NCBI RefSeq assembly: GCF_902168435.1 | Contig: NZ_LR656177.1 | Span: 1-64,000 of the forward strand | DNA: 64,000 bases | Direction: 5' to 3' | Source: Bacillus marasmi | GTDB taxonomy: Bacteria > Bacillota > Bacilli > Bacillales > Cytobacillaceae | Shown: positions 28,093 to 37,752 of the stretch, in pieces | Numbering within the stretch: position 1 is the first letter of the stretch | Layout: the number at the start of each line of letters is the position of its first letter | Program-made: the position numbers and the translations under genes | Notes under the pieces: model-generated | Databases searched by the model: none | What the model was told of the DNA's origin: nothing | What the model saw: the letters and a program-made list of their open reading frames with translations, nothing else

Positions 28093-28449
28093 TTATTTAG
28101 TTATTTTCAGGTCATTGATAAACTTATTAATCACTTGTAGGTCTTCATCTTCTACCTCTTTAGCTAATTTTAAGAAGGTTATTGCTTTCTTAGTGCCGAT
28201 TTCTCTCACCAGTTGCTCCACTTCATGATCAAATCCGCTTGTATGTTGAAAATCCTGTGCCACTAATTCAGAGGCAGGGATGTCTAATACTGTTGAGATA
28301 TTCAAAATGGTTTGAGTATCTGGTCGTTGTAGCCCCTTTTCATATTTTTCAATTGTATTGGGACCAACTCGGATTTTTCGAGCTAGCTCCTGTTGAGTCA
28401 TATTAAGCCTTTCTCTGCCCAACCGAATGTTTTGTCCAAGTGTAGCCAT
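28093..28449 (-). CDS. XRE-family transcriptional regulator
   Basis: The 118-residue protein has a lambda-repressor-like HTH at residues 4-60 (NIRLGRERLNMTQQELARKI, then GPNTIEKYEKGLQRPD) and a helical acidic C terminus (EVEDEDLQVINKFINDL). It resembles short XRE regulators found beside yugI in other Bacillaceae; the target is unknown. The ATG at 28449 was chosen, with AAGAGGTGAG upstream; a TTG one codon earlier is possible. It is divergent from yugI. Confidence 0.82.
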   Translation of the reverse strand: MATLGQNIRLGRERLNMTQQELARKIRVGPNTIEKYEKGLQRPDTQTILNISTVLDIPASELVAQDFQHTSGFDHEVEQLVREIGTKKAITFLKLAKEVEDEDLQVINKFINDLKITK

Positions 28450-28695
28450 CAATATCTCACCTCTTAGTTCATTTTGAATTTTCCTATTTAATTGTAGCAG
28501 ACATTTCTTCGTGAAAGCGTGAACATTTCGTTAAAGTTTTTAAATTATTAAAAAAGTCAGATAAATTATTAACTTGACAGCGCCAAATCTAGAGAATTAG
28601 CTAGGTTTGTTATTTTGATTAGTTGTAAGTACTATGGTATAATTTTATATTGCGTATAATTGGGATAAAATAAATATAATTTTAGGAGTGTTCCT

Positions 28696-29112
28696 ATGTC
28701 AGAAACTATTCAAGTTGGAAGTGTTGTGACCGGAAAAGTTACCGGTATTCAACCTTATGGAGCTTTTGTTGCTTTAGATGAACAAACTCAAGGGCTCGTT
28801 CATATTTCCGAAATTACACACGGATATGTGAAAAACATTAATGATTATCTTAAAGTAGGTGACGAGGTTAACGTTAAGATTCTTTCAGTCGATAAGGAAG
28901 CTGGAAAAATCGGACTTTCTATTCGGGCAACCGAAGCACCACCAGTAGAACAAGCAGAACAGCAATCAAAGCAAAAGAAACAAAAGAAACGTCCAATCAC
29001 TAATACCAATTTTCCAAGTGAAGGCGAAATTACTGAAGGCTTCAACACGCTAAAAGAAAAACTAAGCGAATGGATCGATCAATCGCAACGAGAAGACCTA
29101 ATTAATAAATAG
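28696..29112 (+). CDS. yugI: YugI, S1-domain general stress protein (GSP13)
   Basis: The 138-residue protein has an N-terminal S1 RNA-binding domain (residues 5-75: VGSVVTGKVTGIQPYGAFV, GLVHISEI, VKILSVDKEAGKIGLSIR) and a basic, Lys/Gln-rich linker leading to a helical tail. YugI of B. subtilis is associated with ribosomes and stress. AGGAGTG precedes the ATG. The long hairpin at 29184-29255 follows and probably ends its transcript. Confidence 0.9.
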   Translation: MSETIQVGSVVTGKVTGIQPYGAFVALDEQTQGLVHISEITHGYVKNINDYLKVGDEVNVKILSVDKEAGKIGLSIRATEAPPVEQAEQQSKQKKQKKRPITNTNFPSEGEITEGFNTLKEKLSEWIDQSQREDLINK

Positions 29113-29183
29113 GTTTGAAAAAAAGCAAATTGTTGATTGAAGCGGATATCAACAACAGTATATATAATCATTTGTACGGAATC

Positions 29184-29256
29184 AAAGAGCTAAATTCTAC
29201 TAGTACATTTAGGTGAATAACCTAAAAACTAGGAAGAAATTGGCTCTTTTTTCTTT
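29184..29256 (+). terminator. Long branched hairpin between yugI and rocD
   Basis: AAAGAGC pairs with GGCTCTTTTTT at the base, CTAG with CTAG in the middle and TTTAGGT with ACCTAAA at the tip, giving a stem of nearly 20 pairs around a perfect inner hairpin, then a T-run. It is unusually long for a simple terminator. No T-box AGGGTGGNACCGCG motif was found. Confidence 0.65.
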
Positions 29257-29304
29257 TTACAGTCATAATAGAATTAGCTTTTAAACAGACGAGGAGGAAA
29301 TTGT

Positions 29305-30495
29305 ATGACTAAATCTAAGCAAATCATTCAGCAAACTCAAAGCTTTGGCGCAAACAATTATAACCCCCTACCCATTGTCATTTCAAAAGCAGAAGGAATC
29401 TGGGTGTACGACCCGGAAGGAAACAAATATATGGACATGTTAAGTGCCTACTCGGCGGTAAATCAAGGTCATCGCCACCCAAAGATTGTCAAAGCCCTTA
29501 AGGATCAAGCTGACCGGGTAACTTTAACATCGCGAGCCTTCCACAATGATCAATTAGGTCCGTGGTATGAAAAGATTTGTACTTTAACGAAAAAAGATAT
29601 GGCATTACCAATGAATACTGGAGCTGAGGCAGTGGAAACCGCTGTTAAGGCTGCGCGCCGCTGGGCTTATGATGTGAAAGGTGTTGCCGCTGATTCTGCT
29701 GAAATAATCGCATGTAGCGGCAATTTCCATGGTCGAACTATGACGGCCGTTTCGCTTTCATCTGAGCCGGAGTACAAGCGAGGCTTTGGACCAATGCTTC
29801 CAGGCTTCAATTTAATTCCATACGGCGATATCAAAGCGCTGGAACAAGCGATTACCCCTAATACTGCTGCATTTCTTGTTGAACCAATCCAAGGTGAAGC
29901 AGGAATTGTGATACCCCCCGATGGTTTCTTAAAGAAAGCCTATGACCTTTGTAAAGCCAACAATGTTTTATTCATAGCCGATGAAATTCAAGTCGGACTG
30001 GGACGGACCGGAAAGATGTTTGCCTGTGAATGGGAAAATGTTGAACCAGATGTTTTTATTTTAGGAAAAGCACTCGGAGGCGGCGTTTTTCCGATTTCCT
30101 GTGTCACGGCTAATAAAGAAATATTAGGTGTTTTCAATCCTGGTTCACACGGTTCGACCTTTGGTGGCAATCCACTCGCATGTAGAGTATCAATTGCTGC
30201 GTTGGAAGTAATTGAAGAAGAAAATTTAATTGACCGTTCCTTAAAGCTTGGACAATATTTCTTGACGAAACTAACAGAAATTCAGTCACCACTAATTAAA
30301 GAAATCAGAGGACGTGGTTTATTTATCGGAGTGGAATTGAATACTTCTGCGCGAAAATACTGTGAGTCATTGAAGGAAGAGGGCTTGCTGTGTAAGGAAA
30401 CTCATGATACCGTCATTCGCTTTGCTCCACCGCTAATCATTACCGAAACAGAATTGGATTGGGCAGTTGAACGGATTAAAAAAGTACTGTGCTAA
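29305..30495 (+). CDS. rocD: Ornithine--oxo-acid transaminase
   Basis: The 396-residue PLP enzyme converts ornithine and 2-oxoglutarate to glutamate semialdehyde and glutamate in arginine/proline metabolism. Visible motifs are [45 protein letters not shown] and the PLP lysine in [13 protein letters not shown] near residue 255. Start [15 protein letters not shown] is normal for RocD. GAGGAGGAAA precedes the ATG. It is not next to other roc genes here; it may be transcribed alone. Confidence 0.95.
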   Translation: MTKSKQIIQQTQSFGANNYNPLPIVISKAEGIWVYDPEGNKYMDMLSAYSAVNQGHRHPKIVKALKDQADRVTLTSRAFHNDQLGPWYEKICTLTKKDMALPMNTGAEAVETAVKAARRWAYDVKGVAADSAEIIACSGNFHGRTMTAVSLSSEPEYKRGFGPMLPGFNLIPYGDIKALEQAITPNTAAFLVEPIQGEAGIVIPPDGFLKKAYDLCKANNVLFIADEIQVGLGRTGKMFACEWENVEPDVFILGKALGGGVFPISCVTANKEILGVFNPGSHGSTFGGNPLACRVSIAALEVIEEENLIDRSLKLGQYFLTKLTEIQSPLIKEIRGRGLFIGVELNTSARKYCESLKEEGLLCKETHDTVIRFAPPLIITETELDWAVERIKKVLC

Positions 30496-30601
30496 TTCGT
30501 AAATTGTGGAGGTAAATACGAAAATAGGTCGAATCAAATATGTTACATGCAAGTCAAGCAAGGAAATAGTTCATAATAACATGGTGAGGATGGTGAAGTA
30601 A

Positions 30602-31765
30602 TTGGATAATTTTTCATTCTTGAATCCAACAAAGCTTATTTTTGGAAAGGACCAGTTAGCACGTTTAACTCAGGAGATTCCTCAATACGGTAGCAAAATT
30701 CTACTCGTTTATGGTGGAGGCAGCATTAAAAAAAGTGGTCTCTATGATAAAACATTGTCCCTGCTTCAGCAAATCGAGGCAACTGTTTTTGAGCTTAGTG
30801 GAGTCGAACCTAATCCAAGAATTACCACTGTCCGTAAAGGTGTGGAAATCTGTAAGGCGGAAGGGATTGAATTCTTGCTCGCAATAGGCGGTGGAAGTGT
30901 TATAGATTGCACGAAGGCGATTGCAGCAGGTGCGAAGTATGAAGGAGATGCTTGGGATATCATTATGAAGAAAGCTCAAGTCACTGCAGCATTGCCATTT
31001 GGTACCGTGTTGACCTTAGCGGCGACAGGCTCAGAGATGAATGGAAATTCAGTCATCACAAATTGGGAAACTCAAGAGAAATATGGCTGGGGCAGTCCGT
31101 ATATTTATCCTAAATTCTCCATTTTAGATCCTGTTCATACTTTTACCGTACCTAAAAATCAAACAATATATGGGATTGTCGATATGATGTCCCATGTCTT
31201 AGAGCATTATTTCCACCTAACAGACGAAACTTTGCTGCAGGACAGAATGTGCGAATCGCTTCTACTCACTGTCATTGAAACAGCACCAAAGCTGTTGGAG
31301 GACCTCGAAAGCTATGATCATCGTTCAACCATTTTGTACTGTGGAACGATGGCATTAAACGGAATATTGAATATGGGTTACCGTGGTGATTGGGCAACTC
31401 ACAATCTCGAGCATGCGGTATCGGCGGTTTATGACATTCCACATGGTGGTGGCTTGGCCATACTGTTCCCGAATTGGATGAAACATACGCTCAAGGTGAA
31501 GCCGGAACGCTTTGCGCAGCTTGCCGTTCGGGTATTTGGAGTTGATGATAATGGAAAATCAAGCGAGGAAGTTGGATTAGCTGGAATTGAGAAGCTTCGC
31601 GAATTTTGGAATAGCATCGGAGCACCGGCTCAATTAGCGGATTATGACATTGATGACAGCAAACTGGAATTAATGGCAGATCGAGCGATGGCGAACGGGG
31701 AGTTTGGCAACTTTAAAAGATTAAATCGTGAAGATGTTTTGACAATATATCAGGCATCCTTGTAA
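30602..31765 (+). CDS. yugJ: Iron-containing alcohol dehydrogenase YugJ
   Basis: The 387-residue protein is a group III Fe-dependent alcohol dehydrogenase of the YugJ/YugK (BdhA) type. It has the NAD(P) GGGS segment [16 protein letters not shown] near residue 94, [16 protein letters not shown] and the metal-binding histidines in SHVLEHYFH and [17 protein letters not shown]. It reduces aldehydes such as butanal. The start is TTG at 30602 ([15 protein letters not shown], the usual N terminus), with a GGATGGTGAAG stretch upstream. Confidence 0.9.
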   Translation: MDNFSFLNPTKLIFGKDQLARLTQEIPQYGSKILLVYGGGSIKKSGLYDKTLSLLQQIEATVFELSGVEPNPRITTVRKGVEICKAEGIEFLLAIGGGSVIDCTKAIAAGAKYEGDAWDIIMKKAQVTAALPFGTVLTLAATGSEMNGNSVITNWETQEKYGWGSPYIYPKFSILDPVHTFTVPKNQTIYGIVDMMSHVLEHYFHLTDETLLQDRMCESLLLTVIETAPKLLEDLESYDHRSTILYCGTMALNGILNMGYRGDWATHNLEHAVSAVYDIPHGGGLAILFPNWMKHTLKVKPERFAQLAVRVFGVDDNGKSSEEVGLAGIEKLREFWNSIGAPAQLADYDIDDSKLELMADRAMANGEFGNFKRLNREDVLTIYQASL

Positions 31766-31920
31766 AATTTTACAATCCTCATGTAGAAACTTATTTATTT
31801 CTGTAGAATAATGTAAAAATGTTTTCACAATGGAAACGCTTAATATTCCAGAGAGATATTGATTATCACCACATCATTCGTTAAAGTGTAATGGAATATA
31901 CAGAAAACGGAGGCTCATAC

Positions 31921-33270
31921 ATGACACATGTGCGTTTTGATTACTCAAAAGCTCTTCAATTTTTTGGTGAGCATGAGGTTACATACTTAAGAGATTTCAT
32001 CAAGCTTGCACACCATTCTCTCCATGAGCAAACTGGAGCTGGTAATGACTTTTTAGGATGGATCGACCTTCCTGCAAATTATGATAAGGAAGAGTTTGCG
32101 AGGATTCAAAAGTCGGCTGAGAAAATCAAACAGGATTCCGACGTGCTACTAGTAGTCGGAATTGGAGGATCATATTTAGGGGCTCGCGCTGCAATTGAAA
32201 TGTTAAATCACAGCTTCTACAATGCTCTTCCAAAGGAAAAACGCGAAACCCCACAAGTTATTTTCGTAGGAAATAATATAAGTTCAACCTATATGAGAGA
32301 TGTGATGGACCTGCTTGATGGCAAGGATTTCTCCATCAACGTAATCTCTAAATCTGGTACGACGACAGAGCCAGCAATCGCCTTTAGAATTTTCCGCAAG
32401 CTGCTTGAGGAAAAGTACGGTGTTGAAGGTGCACGCGGCCGCATTTATGCGACGACTGATAAAGCGAGAGGCGCTTTAAAAACTCTTGCAACAGAAGAAG
32501 GCTACGAATCATTCATCATTCCTGATGATGTCGGTGGACGTTATTCAGTTCTAACGGCTGTAGGATTATTGCCAATCGCAGCGAGCGGTGCTGATATTGA
32601 AGCGATGATGAAGGGTGCGGCGCAAGCTCGTGAGGATTTTGGAAAATCTGAATTAGAAGAAAATCTAGCATATCAATATGCAGCTGTTCGTAATGTTTTA
32701 TACAACAAAGGCAAAACGATTGAAATGCTGATTAACTACGAACCAGGTCTTCAATATTTTTCTGAGTGGTGGAAACAATTATTTGGCGAAAGTGAAGGGA
32801 AGGACCAAAAGGGAATTTTTCCTGCATCTGCTAACTTCTCAACTGACCTTCATTCGTTAGGACAATATGTTCAAGAAGGCCGTCGTGATTTATTTGAAAC
32901 CATTATTAAAGTGGACAAGCCTCGCCATGAATTAACAATTGAAGCGGCAGATAGCGATTTAGATGGCTTGAACTATTTAGCTGGACAAACTGTTGACTTT
33001 GTTAATAACAAGGCATTTGAAGGTACAATGCTCGCTCATACTGATGGTGGTGTGCCGAACCTAATTGTTTCAATTCCAGCAATGGATGAATATACATTTG
33101 GTTATTTGGCATATTTCTTTGAAAAAGCTTGCGCAATCAGCGGTTATTTATTAGGAGTGAATCCGTTTGATCAGCCTGGTGTTGAGGCGTATAAAGTAAA
33201 CATGTTTGCGCTACTTGGAAAACCTGGCTTTGAGGAAAAGAAAGCTGAATTAGAAAAACGTTTAAAATAA
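31921..33270 (+). CDS. pgi: Glucose-6-phosphate isomerase
   Basis: The 449-residue enzyme interconverts glucose-6-phosphate and fructose-6-phosphate in glycolysis. The start [15 protein letters not shown] is that of Bacillus Pgi, with AACGGAGGC upstream; the in-frame ATG at 31891 precedes this site. Motifs visible are [27 protein letters not shown], the family signature [16 protein letters not shown] near residue 205 and the C-terminal [18 protein letters not shown] strong terminator follows. Confidence 0.97.
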   Translation: MTHVRFDYSKALQFFGEHEVTYLRDFIKLAHHSLHEQTGAGNDFLGWIDLPANYDKEEFARIQKSAEKIKQDSDVLLVVGIGGSYLGARAAIEMLNHSFYNALPKEKRETPQVIFVGNNISSTYMRDVMDLLDGKDFSINVISKSGTTTEPAIAFRIFRKLLEEKYGVEGARGRIYATTDKARGALKTLATEEGYESFIIPDDVGGRYSVLTAVGLLPIAASGADIEAMMKGAAQAREDFGKSELEENLAYQYAAVRNVLYNKGKTIEMLINYEPGLQYFSEWWKQLFGESEGKDQKGIFPASANFSTDLHSLGQYVQEGRRDLFETIIKVDKPRHELTIEAADSDLDGLNYLAGQTVDFVNNKAFEGTMLAHTDGGVPNLIVSIPAMDEYTFGYLAYFFEKACAISGYLLGVNPFDQPGVEAYKVNMFALLGKPGFEEKKAELEKRLK

Positions 33271-33301
33271 TCTACTTAATTGCTTCCGCTTTTCAAAAAA
33301 T

Positions 33302-33334
33302 ATCCCGGAGATGCTCCGGGTTATTTTTTTTGTT
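33302..33334 (+). terminator. Terminator of pgi
   Basis: CCCGGAG and CTCCGGG pair around ATG, followed by TTATTTTTTTT. A GCTTCCGCTTTT remnant just upstream (near 33280) matches the tail of the dispersed 121-bp element. Confidence 0.85.
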
Positions 33335-33380
33335 TCGTGAAAAACTAATAGCAAAACATTTGAAAGGGCGGTAGCTGATT

Positions 33381-33782
33381 ATGATTGAACTACCATCACA
33401 ACTAGAGGGGCAACACTTTGACCTATATAAGCTAGAGCAAATTTTAAAACCGATGGGCTATAGTATCGGAGGGAATTGGGATTATGATCACGGTGCGTTT
33501 GACTATAAAATGAGTGAAAGAGATGGATATTTATATTTAAGGCTCCCGTTTAGAGCGGTTGATGGCCAGTTGGATTCAAGGAATTGTACTGTTGAATTAG
33601 GTCGACCGTATTTGTTAAATCATGTGTACCAAGAAGGCTTGGATGACCATGCTCATGTCGATAATGGCTCGGCGTTATTCAATCAATTCCAGGAGCCAGT
33701 TGATGAGGATGGAGAAATACCAGCAAATATTCAAGAGGTTGGTAAAACGATTGTTCAAAACCTAGAAACTATCCTCAAATAA
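33381..33782 (+). CDS. yugN: YugN-like protein
   Basis: The 133-residue soluble protein matches the YugN-like family throughout (MIELPSQLEGQHFDLYKLE to the C terminus), with YLRLPFRAVDGQLD and YLLNHVYQEGLDD as conserved blocks. The function is unknown. The gene follows pgi, as in B. subtilis, and is convergent with yugO 47 bp away. GAAAGGGCGG precedes the ATG. Confidence 0.88.
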   Translation: MIELPSQLEGQHFDLYKLEQILKPMGYSIGGNWDYDHGAFDYKMSERDGYLYLRLPFRAVDGQLDSRNCTVELGRPYLLNHVYQEGLDDHAHVDNGSALFNQFQEPVDEDGEIPANIQEVGKTIVQNLETILK

Positions 33783-33829
33783 ACATCGAAATGATTAAGT
33801 TCATTACGGGTGAAGAGAGAAGTGGAGGA

Positions 33830-34618
33830 TTAACGTTTTGGTCCTCCTTCCTCTTCGTTCACTTGAAGGCTTTTTAGCATGACGGAGCTCAGTAGCAAGT
33901 TAGCTTGAATAATTTCATCTGCACCTGCACGTTGGGCGTTTGAAACTTGATCGGCTGTAAGAATTTCGGCAATGCATTTCATTTCCGGACTCACGCCCTT
34001 AATCGCTAGCAAAGTAAGAATTGTATGCATATCTGCCTGAAATTCATCTTTATTTTGATCAGCCGTAATGACTACTCTAGATGCATGACTAATATTTGCC
34101 TGCAACAACGTTTCGTCTGAGTTTGCTCTACCTTTTATAAAATGAACATTGTCGAGCTTACGTGGACGAGATTCCAACGTCTCATCGATTAAGACGATTT
34201 CCGCATTAGGATTTTCCTTAGTAATCGCAGCAATCATATTACGTGAACGTTCATTCCATCCAATAATGATTAAATGACTCATCCCCTTGAAAACCCGCTT
34301 TCCTTCTAAAAATTCATTATGGCGCGTGACCGCTTCAGTTGTAAGATTAGCAAAATAGATCGTTAACAGGCTCGCACCAATAAAGATCAACAGCATACCG
34401 ACGATGCGTCCGGGGATTGTTTTTGGTGTATAGTCGCCATAGCCAACTGTGGATGCAGTCACGATTGCCCACCAAATTCCATCAAAAACTGTTGGGAAAT
34501 GCTCCGGTTCTATTAAGTGGATGATGACCCCAAACAAAACCATCGTAAAGCAAGCAATTAATAAAAATCGCAACACTAAAGGCAGCTTTCGAAATCGTGT
34601 ATATATAAGCTTCCCCAT
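33830..34618 (-). CDS. yugO: YugO, potassium channel with RCK domain
   Basis: The 262-residue protein has two membrane segments (about residues 16-37 and 70-100) around a pore with the selectivity filter TASTVGYGDYT, then a TrkA-N (RCK) domain with LIIIGWNERSRN. B. subtilis YugO is the K+ channel of biofilm electrical signalling. The ATG at 34618 was chosen, with GAGGTGG upstream. The protein ends soon after the RCK N-lobe (SSVMLKSLQVNEEEG), so an RCK_C lobe seems absent; from memory B. subtilis YugO is longer. Confidence 0.87.
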   Translation of the reverse strand: MGKLIYTRFRKLPLVLRFLLIACFTMVLFGVIIHLIEPEHFPTVFDGIWWAIVTASTVGYGDYTPKTIPGRIVGMLLIFIGASLLTIYFANLTTEAVTRHNEFLEGKRVFKGMSHLIIIGWNERSRNMIAAITKENPNAEIVLIDETLESRPRKLDNVHFIKGRANSDETLLQANISHASRVVITADQNKDEFQADMHTILTLLAIKGVSPEMKCIAEILTADQVSNAQRAGADEIIQANLLLSSVMLKSLQVNEEEGGPKR

Positions 34619-34749
34619 CAATCCACCTCAATTACTGCAATCTATTTTTCAGTATGACCTAAAATAGAAAGCTAAATCAGAAATAATAGATAATTCTTTA
34701 CAGTGTTTCTTATTAGGGCTATGATTATTTTGTGATAAGAAAATATGTT

Positions 34750-34846
34750 ACTACTAGGGGTGCCCGGATAGGGCTGAGACGAAAACGAATGCTGTTTTTA
34801 AACCCTTTGGACCTGATCTGGATGATACCAGCGTAGGAAAGTAGTG
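34750..34846 (+). ncRNA. TPP riboswitch (thi-box) aptamer
   Basis: The conserved blocks GGGGTGCCC, GGCTGAGA, ACCCTTTGGACCTGATCTGG and ATACCAGCGTAGGAAAGTAG are in order. P1 is closed by ACTAC (34750) with GTAGT (34845). It controls thiM-thiD-thiE by binding thiamine pyrophosphate. Confidence 0.97.
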
Positions 34847-34877
34847 TGAAATATTACTAGATGATTTTCACTTACTC

Positions 34878-34910
34878 AAGTCAGGTTCGGTAACGAATCT
34901 GGCTTTTTTG
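34878..34910 (+). terminator. Riboswitch-controlled terminator
   Basis: AAGTCAGGTTCG and CGAATCTGGCTT pair over 12 positions (two G-T) around GTAA, then a T-run. It is the expression platform of the TPP riboswitch, 113 bp before thiM. Confidence 0.9.
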
Positions 34911-35021
34911 TTTGCAGGTTATTACTGTTGATTTCCGCTGTAGGCACTGCACTCCAATCAACAGGACAAATAACATGAAACTTATTTTTAATCAAGCCCT
35001 ATTATTAAGGAGGAGACATGA

Positions 35022-35828
35022 ATGAATACAGAAAAAGTAGCATCATTGTTGGCGAAGGTTAGGGAAGAGAATCCGTTGGTACATAATATTACAAATGTTG
35101 TGGTGACTAATTTTACCGCGAACGGTTTATTGTCACTTGGCGCATCACCAGTGATGGCAGATAGCCGAAAAGAAGTAGCTGATATGGCGAAAATCGCCAA
35201 AGCTGTTGTGATCAATATTGGCACACTCAATGAACGAACAGTTGAGGCCATGCACTTGGCTGGGAAATCAGCGAATCAGCATGGAGTCCCCGTCTTGTTG
35301 GATCCAGTCGGCGCTGGGGCAACGCCTTTTAGAACAGATGTAACACAAAAATTAATCAGCGAGATTCAATTTACTGCGATTAGAGGAAACGCAGCTGAAA
35401 TCGCTAATGTTGCCGGTGAAAATTGGACGGTAAAAGGGGTCGATGCCGGAGCATCACAAGGAAACGTGAGTGAACTCGTAAAGAAAACAGCTCAAAATCT
35501 TAATACCGTTGTGATTGCGACAGGCAAAGAGGATATCGTGTCAGATGGCGTGACAACATACGCAATCGCAAATGGTCATCCTATTTTAACTAAAGTAACA
35601 GGAACTGGTTGCTTATTAACCTCTGTGATTGGTGCTTTTATTGCCGTTTCTGATAATACACTCGAGGGCTGCGCGGCAGCGTTAACGGTGTACGGAGTCG
35701 CTGCAGAGCTTGCCGCTGAAAAGACTGCGAGCGAGGGACCAGGCAGCTTCCAAATTGAGTTCTTAAACCAATTAAACAAAATATCAAAATATGAAATTTT
35801 AGAGTTTAGCAGAATAGAAAAATTTTAA
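35022..35828 (+). CDS. thiM: Hydroxyethylthiazole kinase
   Basis: The 268-residue ribokinase-fold enzyme phosphorylates salvaged hydroxyethylthiazole. Visible are [18 protein letters not shown] near residue 17, the [14 protein letters not shown] block and the catalytic [13 protein letters not shown] near residue 190. AAGGAGG at 35009 fits the ATG at 35022; the ATG at 35018 is out of frame. It is the first gene of the thiamine salvage operon. Confidence 0.96.
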   Translation: MNTEKVASLLAKVREENPLVHNITNVVVTNFTANGLLSLGASPVMADSRKEVADMAKIAKAVVINIGTLNERTVEAMHLAGKSANQHGVPVLLDPVGAGATPFRTDVTQKLISEIQFTAIRGNAAEIANVAGENWTVKGVDAGASQGNVSELVKKTAQNLNTVVIATGKEDIVSDGVTTYAIANGHPILTKVTGTGCLLTSVIGAFIAVSDNTLEGCAAALTVYGVAAELAAEKTASEGPGSFQIEFLNQLNKISKYEILEFSRIEKF

Positions 35829-35845
35829 CAGGGAGGAAATGCGAA

Positions 35846-36658
35846 ATGGAAACGAGAAAAGCATTAACAATTGCCGGTTCTGACAGTGGGGGCGGTGCAG
35901 GAATTCAAGCAGATTTAAAAACGTTCCAGGAGCTCGGTGTGTTTGGTATGTCTGCCTTAACAGCCGTAACGGCCCAAAACACTTTAGGGGTACACGGAGT
36001 TTATCCATTAAGTGCAGATGCGGTCGCCAGCCAAATCGATGCAATCGGTACAGATATGGGGACGAACGCCTTAAAGACTGGAATGCTGTTTAATGCCGAA
36101 ATTATCGAAATGGTTGCAGCAAAAATCAAGCAGTATCAATGGACAAATCTTGTGGTTGATCCGGTCATGATTGCCAAAGGTGGAGCATCATTATTACAAA
36201 ATGAAGCTGTTGTCGCGCTGAAGGAGCATCTGCTGCCACTTTCGATGATCATTACTCCGAATCTTCCAGAAGCAGAAGTCATTACCGGGATGACTATCAA
36301 AACATTAGCAGAAAAACAAGCTGCAGCAATGAAACTAGTTGACCTCGGAGCGAAGCATGTGGTCTTAAAAGGTGGACATGACGAAGCAACGGATGAAGCT
36401 GTGGATGTTTTTTATGATGGCACTGAATTTTCCTATTTTACAAGCAAGAGGATTAACACGAAAAACACTCATGGAACAGGCTGTACCTTCTCTGCCGCAC
36501 TTGCTGCTAGCTTGGCAAAGGGGAAAACGGTGAAGGAAGCAGTAGCAATTGCTAAGGCGTTTATTCAGGCGGCAATCGAGGAAGACCTCCATATTGGCGC
36601 AGGACATGGACCGACAAATCATTGGGCATACAACCAGCGCGGGGCAAGCAAATTGTAG
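35846..36658 (+). CDS. thiD: Hydroxymethylpyrimidine/phosphomethylpyrimidine kinase
   Basis: The 270-residue ribokinase-fold enzyme phosphorylates HMP and HMP-P. The N-terminal TIAGSDSGGGAGIQADLKTFQELG is the family signature. The C-terminal THGTGCTFSAALAA carries the anion hole and catalytic region. AGGGAGGAAA precedes the ATG and 17 bp separate it from thiM. It supplies HMP-PP to ThiE. A PdxK-type activity is possible in this family but less likely in this operon. Confidence 0.95.
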   Translation: METRKALTIAGSDSGGGAGIQADLKTFQELGVFGMSALTAVTAQNTLGVHGVYPLSADAVASQIDAIGTDMGTNALKTGMLFNAEIIEMVAAKIKQYQWTNLVVDPVMIAKGGASLLQNEAVVALKEHLLPLSMIITPNLPEAEVITGMTIKTLAEKQAAAMKLVDLGAKHVVLKGGHDEATDEAVDVFYDGTEFSYFTSKRINTKNTHGTGCTFSAALAASLAKGKTVKEAVAIAKAFIQAAIEEDLHIGAGHGPTNHWAYNQRGASKL

Positions 36659-36699
36659 TCGAGTTTGGAGTGTTAACACAATAAGGGAGTTGTCAATTT

Positions 36700-37359
36700 G
36701 TGAGTAGATTAAGTCGTGAACGTATTATAGAGCTGTTACCGTTGTATTTTATTGCCGGTAGCATTAATTGTCCTAAGTCACCAGGGGAAGTGGTGGCGGA
36801 AGCAATTAGTGGAGGGGTTACACTGTTTCAATTTCGCGAGAAGGGCAATGGAGCACTGACTGGTTCGGAGAAGAAGGCGTTGGCTATTGAGCTCCAACAA
36901 ATTTGTCAGGCTCATAACGTGCCATTCTTGATTAATGATGATGTCGATTTAGCGCTTGAGCTTGATGCTGATGGGGTACATATCGGACAGGAAGATGAGA
37001 GCGTCGAAAGTGTCCGTGCACGGATTGGTGACAAAATTCTTGGTGTCTCTGCTCATACAATCGAAGAGGCGGAGCTAGCCATTAGCCAAGGAGCGGATTA
37101 TTTGGGCATCGGGCCGGTTTATCCGACGAAAACTAAGGAAGATGCGCGTGAAGCAGCAGGTTTCACCTTAATTCAAGAGTTGAGAAACATGGGAAATCCA
37201 ATTCCAATTGTCGGAATCGGTGGGATTAATAGGGAAAATTGTGCAGCGGTGGTTGCAGCAGGGGCAAACGGGGTTTCAGTCATCTCAGCAATAAGCAACG
37301 CACCAAACGTAACCGAAGCAGCACAACAAATCAATGCAGCGATTAAAGGGAAATCATAA
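36700..37359 (+). CDS. thiE: Thiamine phosphate synthase
   Basis: The 219-residue TIM-barrel enzyme joins HMP-PP and thiazole phosphate to thiamine phosphate. The diphosphate-binding residues are seen in LFQFREKGNGA, NDDVDLALELDADGVHIGQED, GVSAHT and YLGIGPVYPTKTKE, with PIVGIGGI late. The start is GTG at 36700 with AAGGGAG upstream. It closes the operon before a hairpin terminator. Confidence 0.96.
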   Translation: MSRLSRERIIELLPLYFIAGSINCPKSPGEVVAEAISGGVTLFQFREKGNGALTGSEKKALAIELQQICQAHNVPFLINDDVDLALELDADGVHIGQEDESVESVRARIGDKILGVSAHTIEEAELAISQGADYLGIGPVYPTKTKEDAREAAGFTLIQELRNMGNPIPIVGIGGINRENCAAVVAAGANGVSVISAISNAPNVTEAAQQINAAIKGKS

Positions 37360-37370
37360 TAGAAATAAAT

Positions 37371-37424
37371 GAAAAAGGACGAGTTGGATTCTAGCAAATG
37401 AGAATCCGCTCGTCTTTTTATTTG
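37371..37424 (+). terminator. Terminator of thiMDE
   Basis: AAAAGGACGAG-TTGGATTCT and AGAATCC-GCTCGTCTTTTT form a stem of about 18 pairs, followed by TATTTG. Confidence 0.88.
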
Positions 37425-37445
37425 TTATAGGTATTTGGAAAAAAC

Positions 37446-37476
37446 TGCATAAAAATTACCAAAAATGAACACAATA
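37446..37476 (+). promoter_or_regulatory. Candidate sigma-G promoter of the germination operon
   Basis: TGCATA at 37446-37451 and CACAATA at 37470-37476 are 18 bp apart. The forespore consensus is TGMATA-N17/18-CATAMTA; only one base of the -10 differs. The spacing and operon content fit expression in the forespore. Confidence 0.6.
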
Positions 37477-37512
37477 TCCTAAAATCGGTTAGTATGCTAA
37501 GGTGTGTCAATC

Positions 37513-37752
37513 ATGATTACATTTATTTATTTGATCATTATGTCGATGATGATTGGTGGAATCATTGTCATTGACATTTTTTTAATGAAAAAATCTTTCC
37601 AGGAAATGTTTATATTCACCATTTCTTTAGAAGGCGGAACAAATCGTTGGTGGATTGTGCTTGGCTTAGGGATTGGGCTTGCTACGGCAATGTTCACGGA
37701 TTTTAAGGAGCATAAGAAAAAGCTTCAAAAAGGTCAAGAAAATGGACAATAA
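37513..37752 (+). CDS. Small two-helix germinant receptor D-type subunit
   Basis: The 79-residue protein has two membrane segments (about 2-24 and 46-62) and a charged tail (FKEHKKKLQKGQENG). Small two-TM D subunits of about this size have been described within ger operons of Bacillus and modulate germination; this gene fits that type by size, topology and position but no motif proves it. AAGGTG lies eight bases before the ATG at 37513. It overlaps the next gene by 11 bp. Confidence 0.65.
   Translation: MITFIYLIIMSMMIGGIIVIDIFLMKKSFQEMFIFTISLEGGTNRWWIVLGLGIGLATAMFTDFKEHKKKLQKGQENGQ

Noticed and set aside
29184-29256. T-box riboswitch upstream of rocD
   Set aside because: No AGGGTGGNACCGCG antiterminator element or specifier loop was found in the 192-bp gap; the hairpin is listed as a terminator-like structure only.
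30701-30979. 92-residue minus-strand frame in yugJ
   Set aside because: It overlaps the NAD-binding half of the alcohol dehydrogenase and has no support beyond being open.
34910-35021. Separate small gene between the riboswitch and thiM
   Set aside because: The stretch has no ribosome site with an open frame; it is simply the leader between the terminator and the thiM start.
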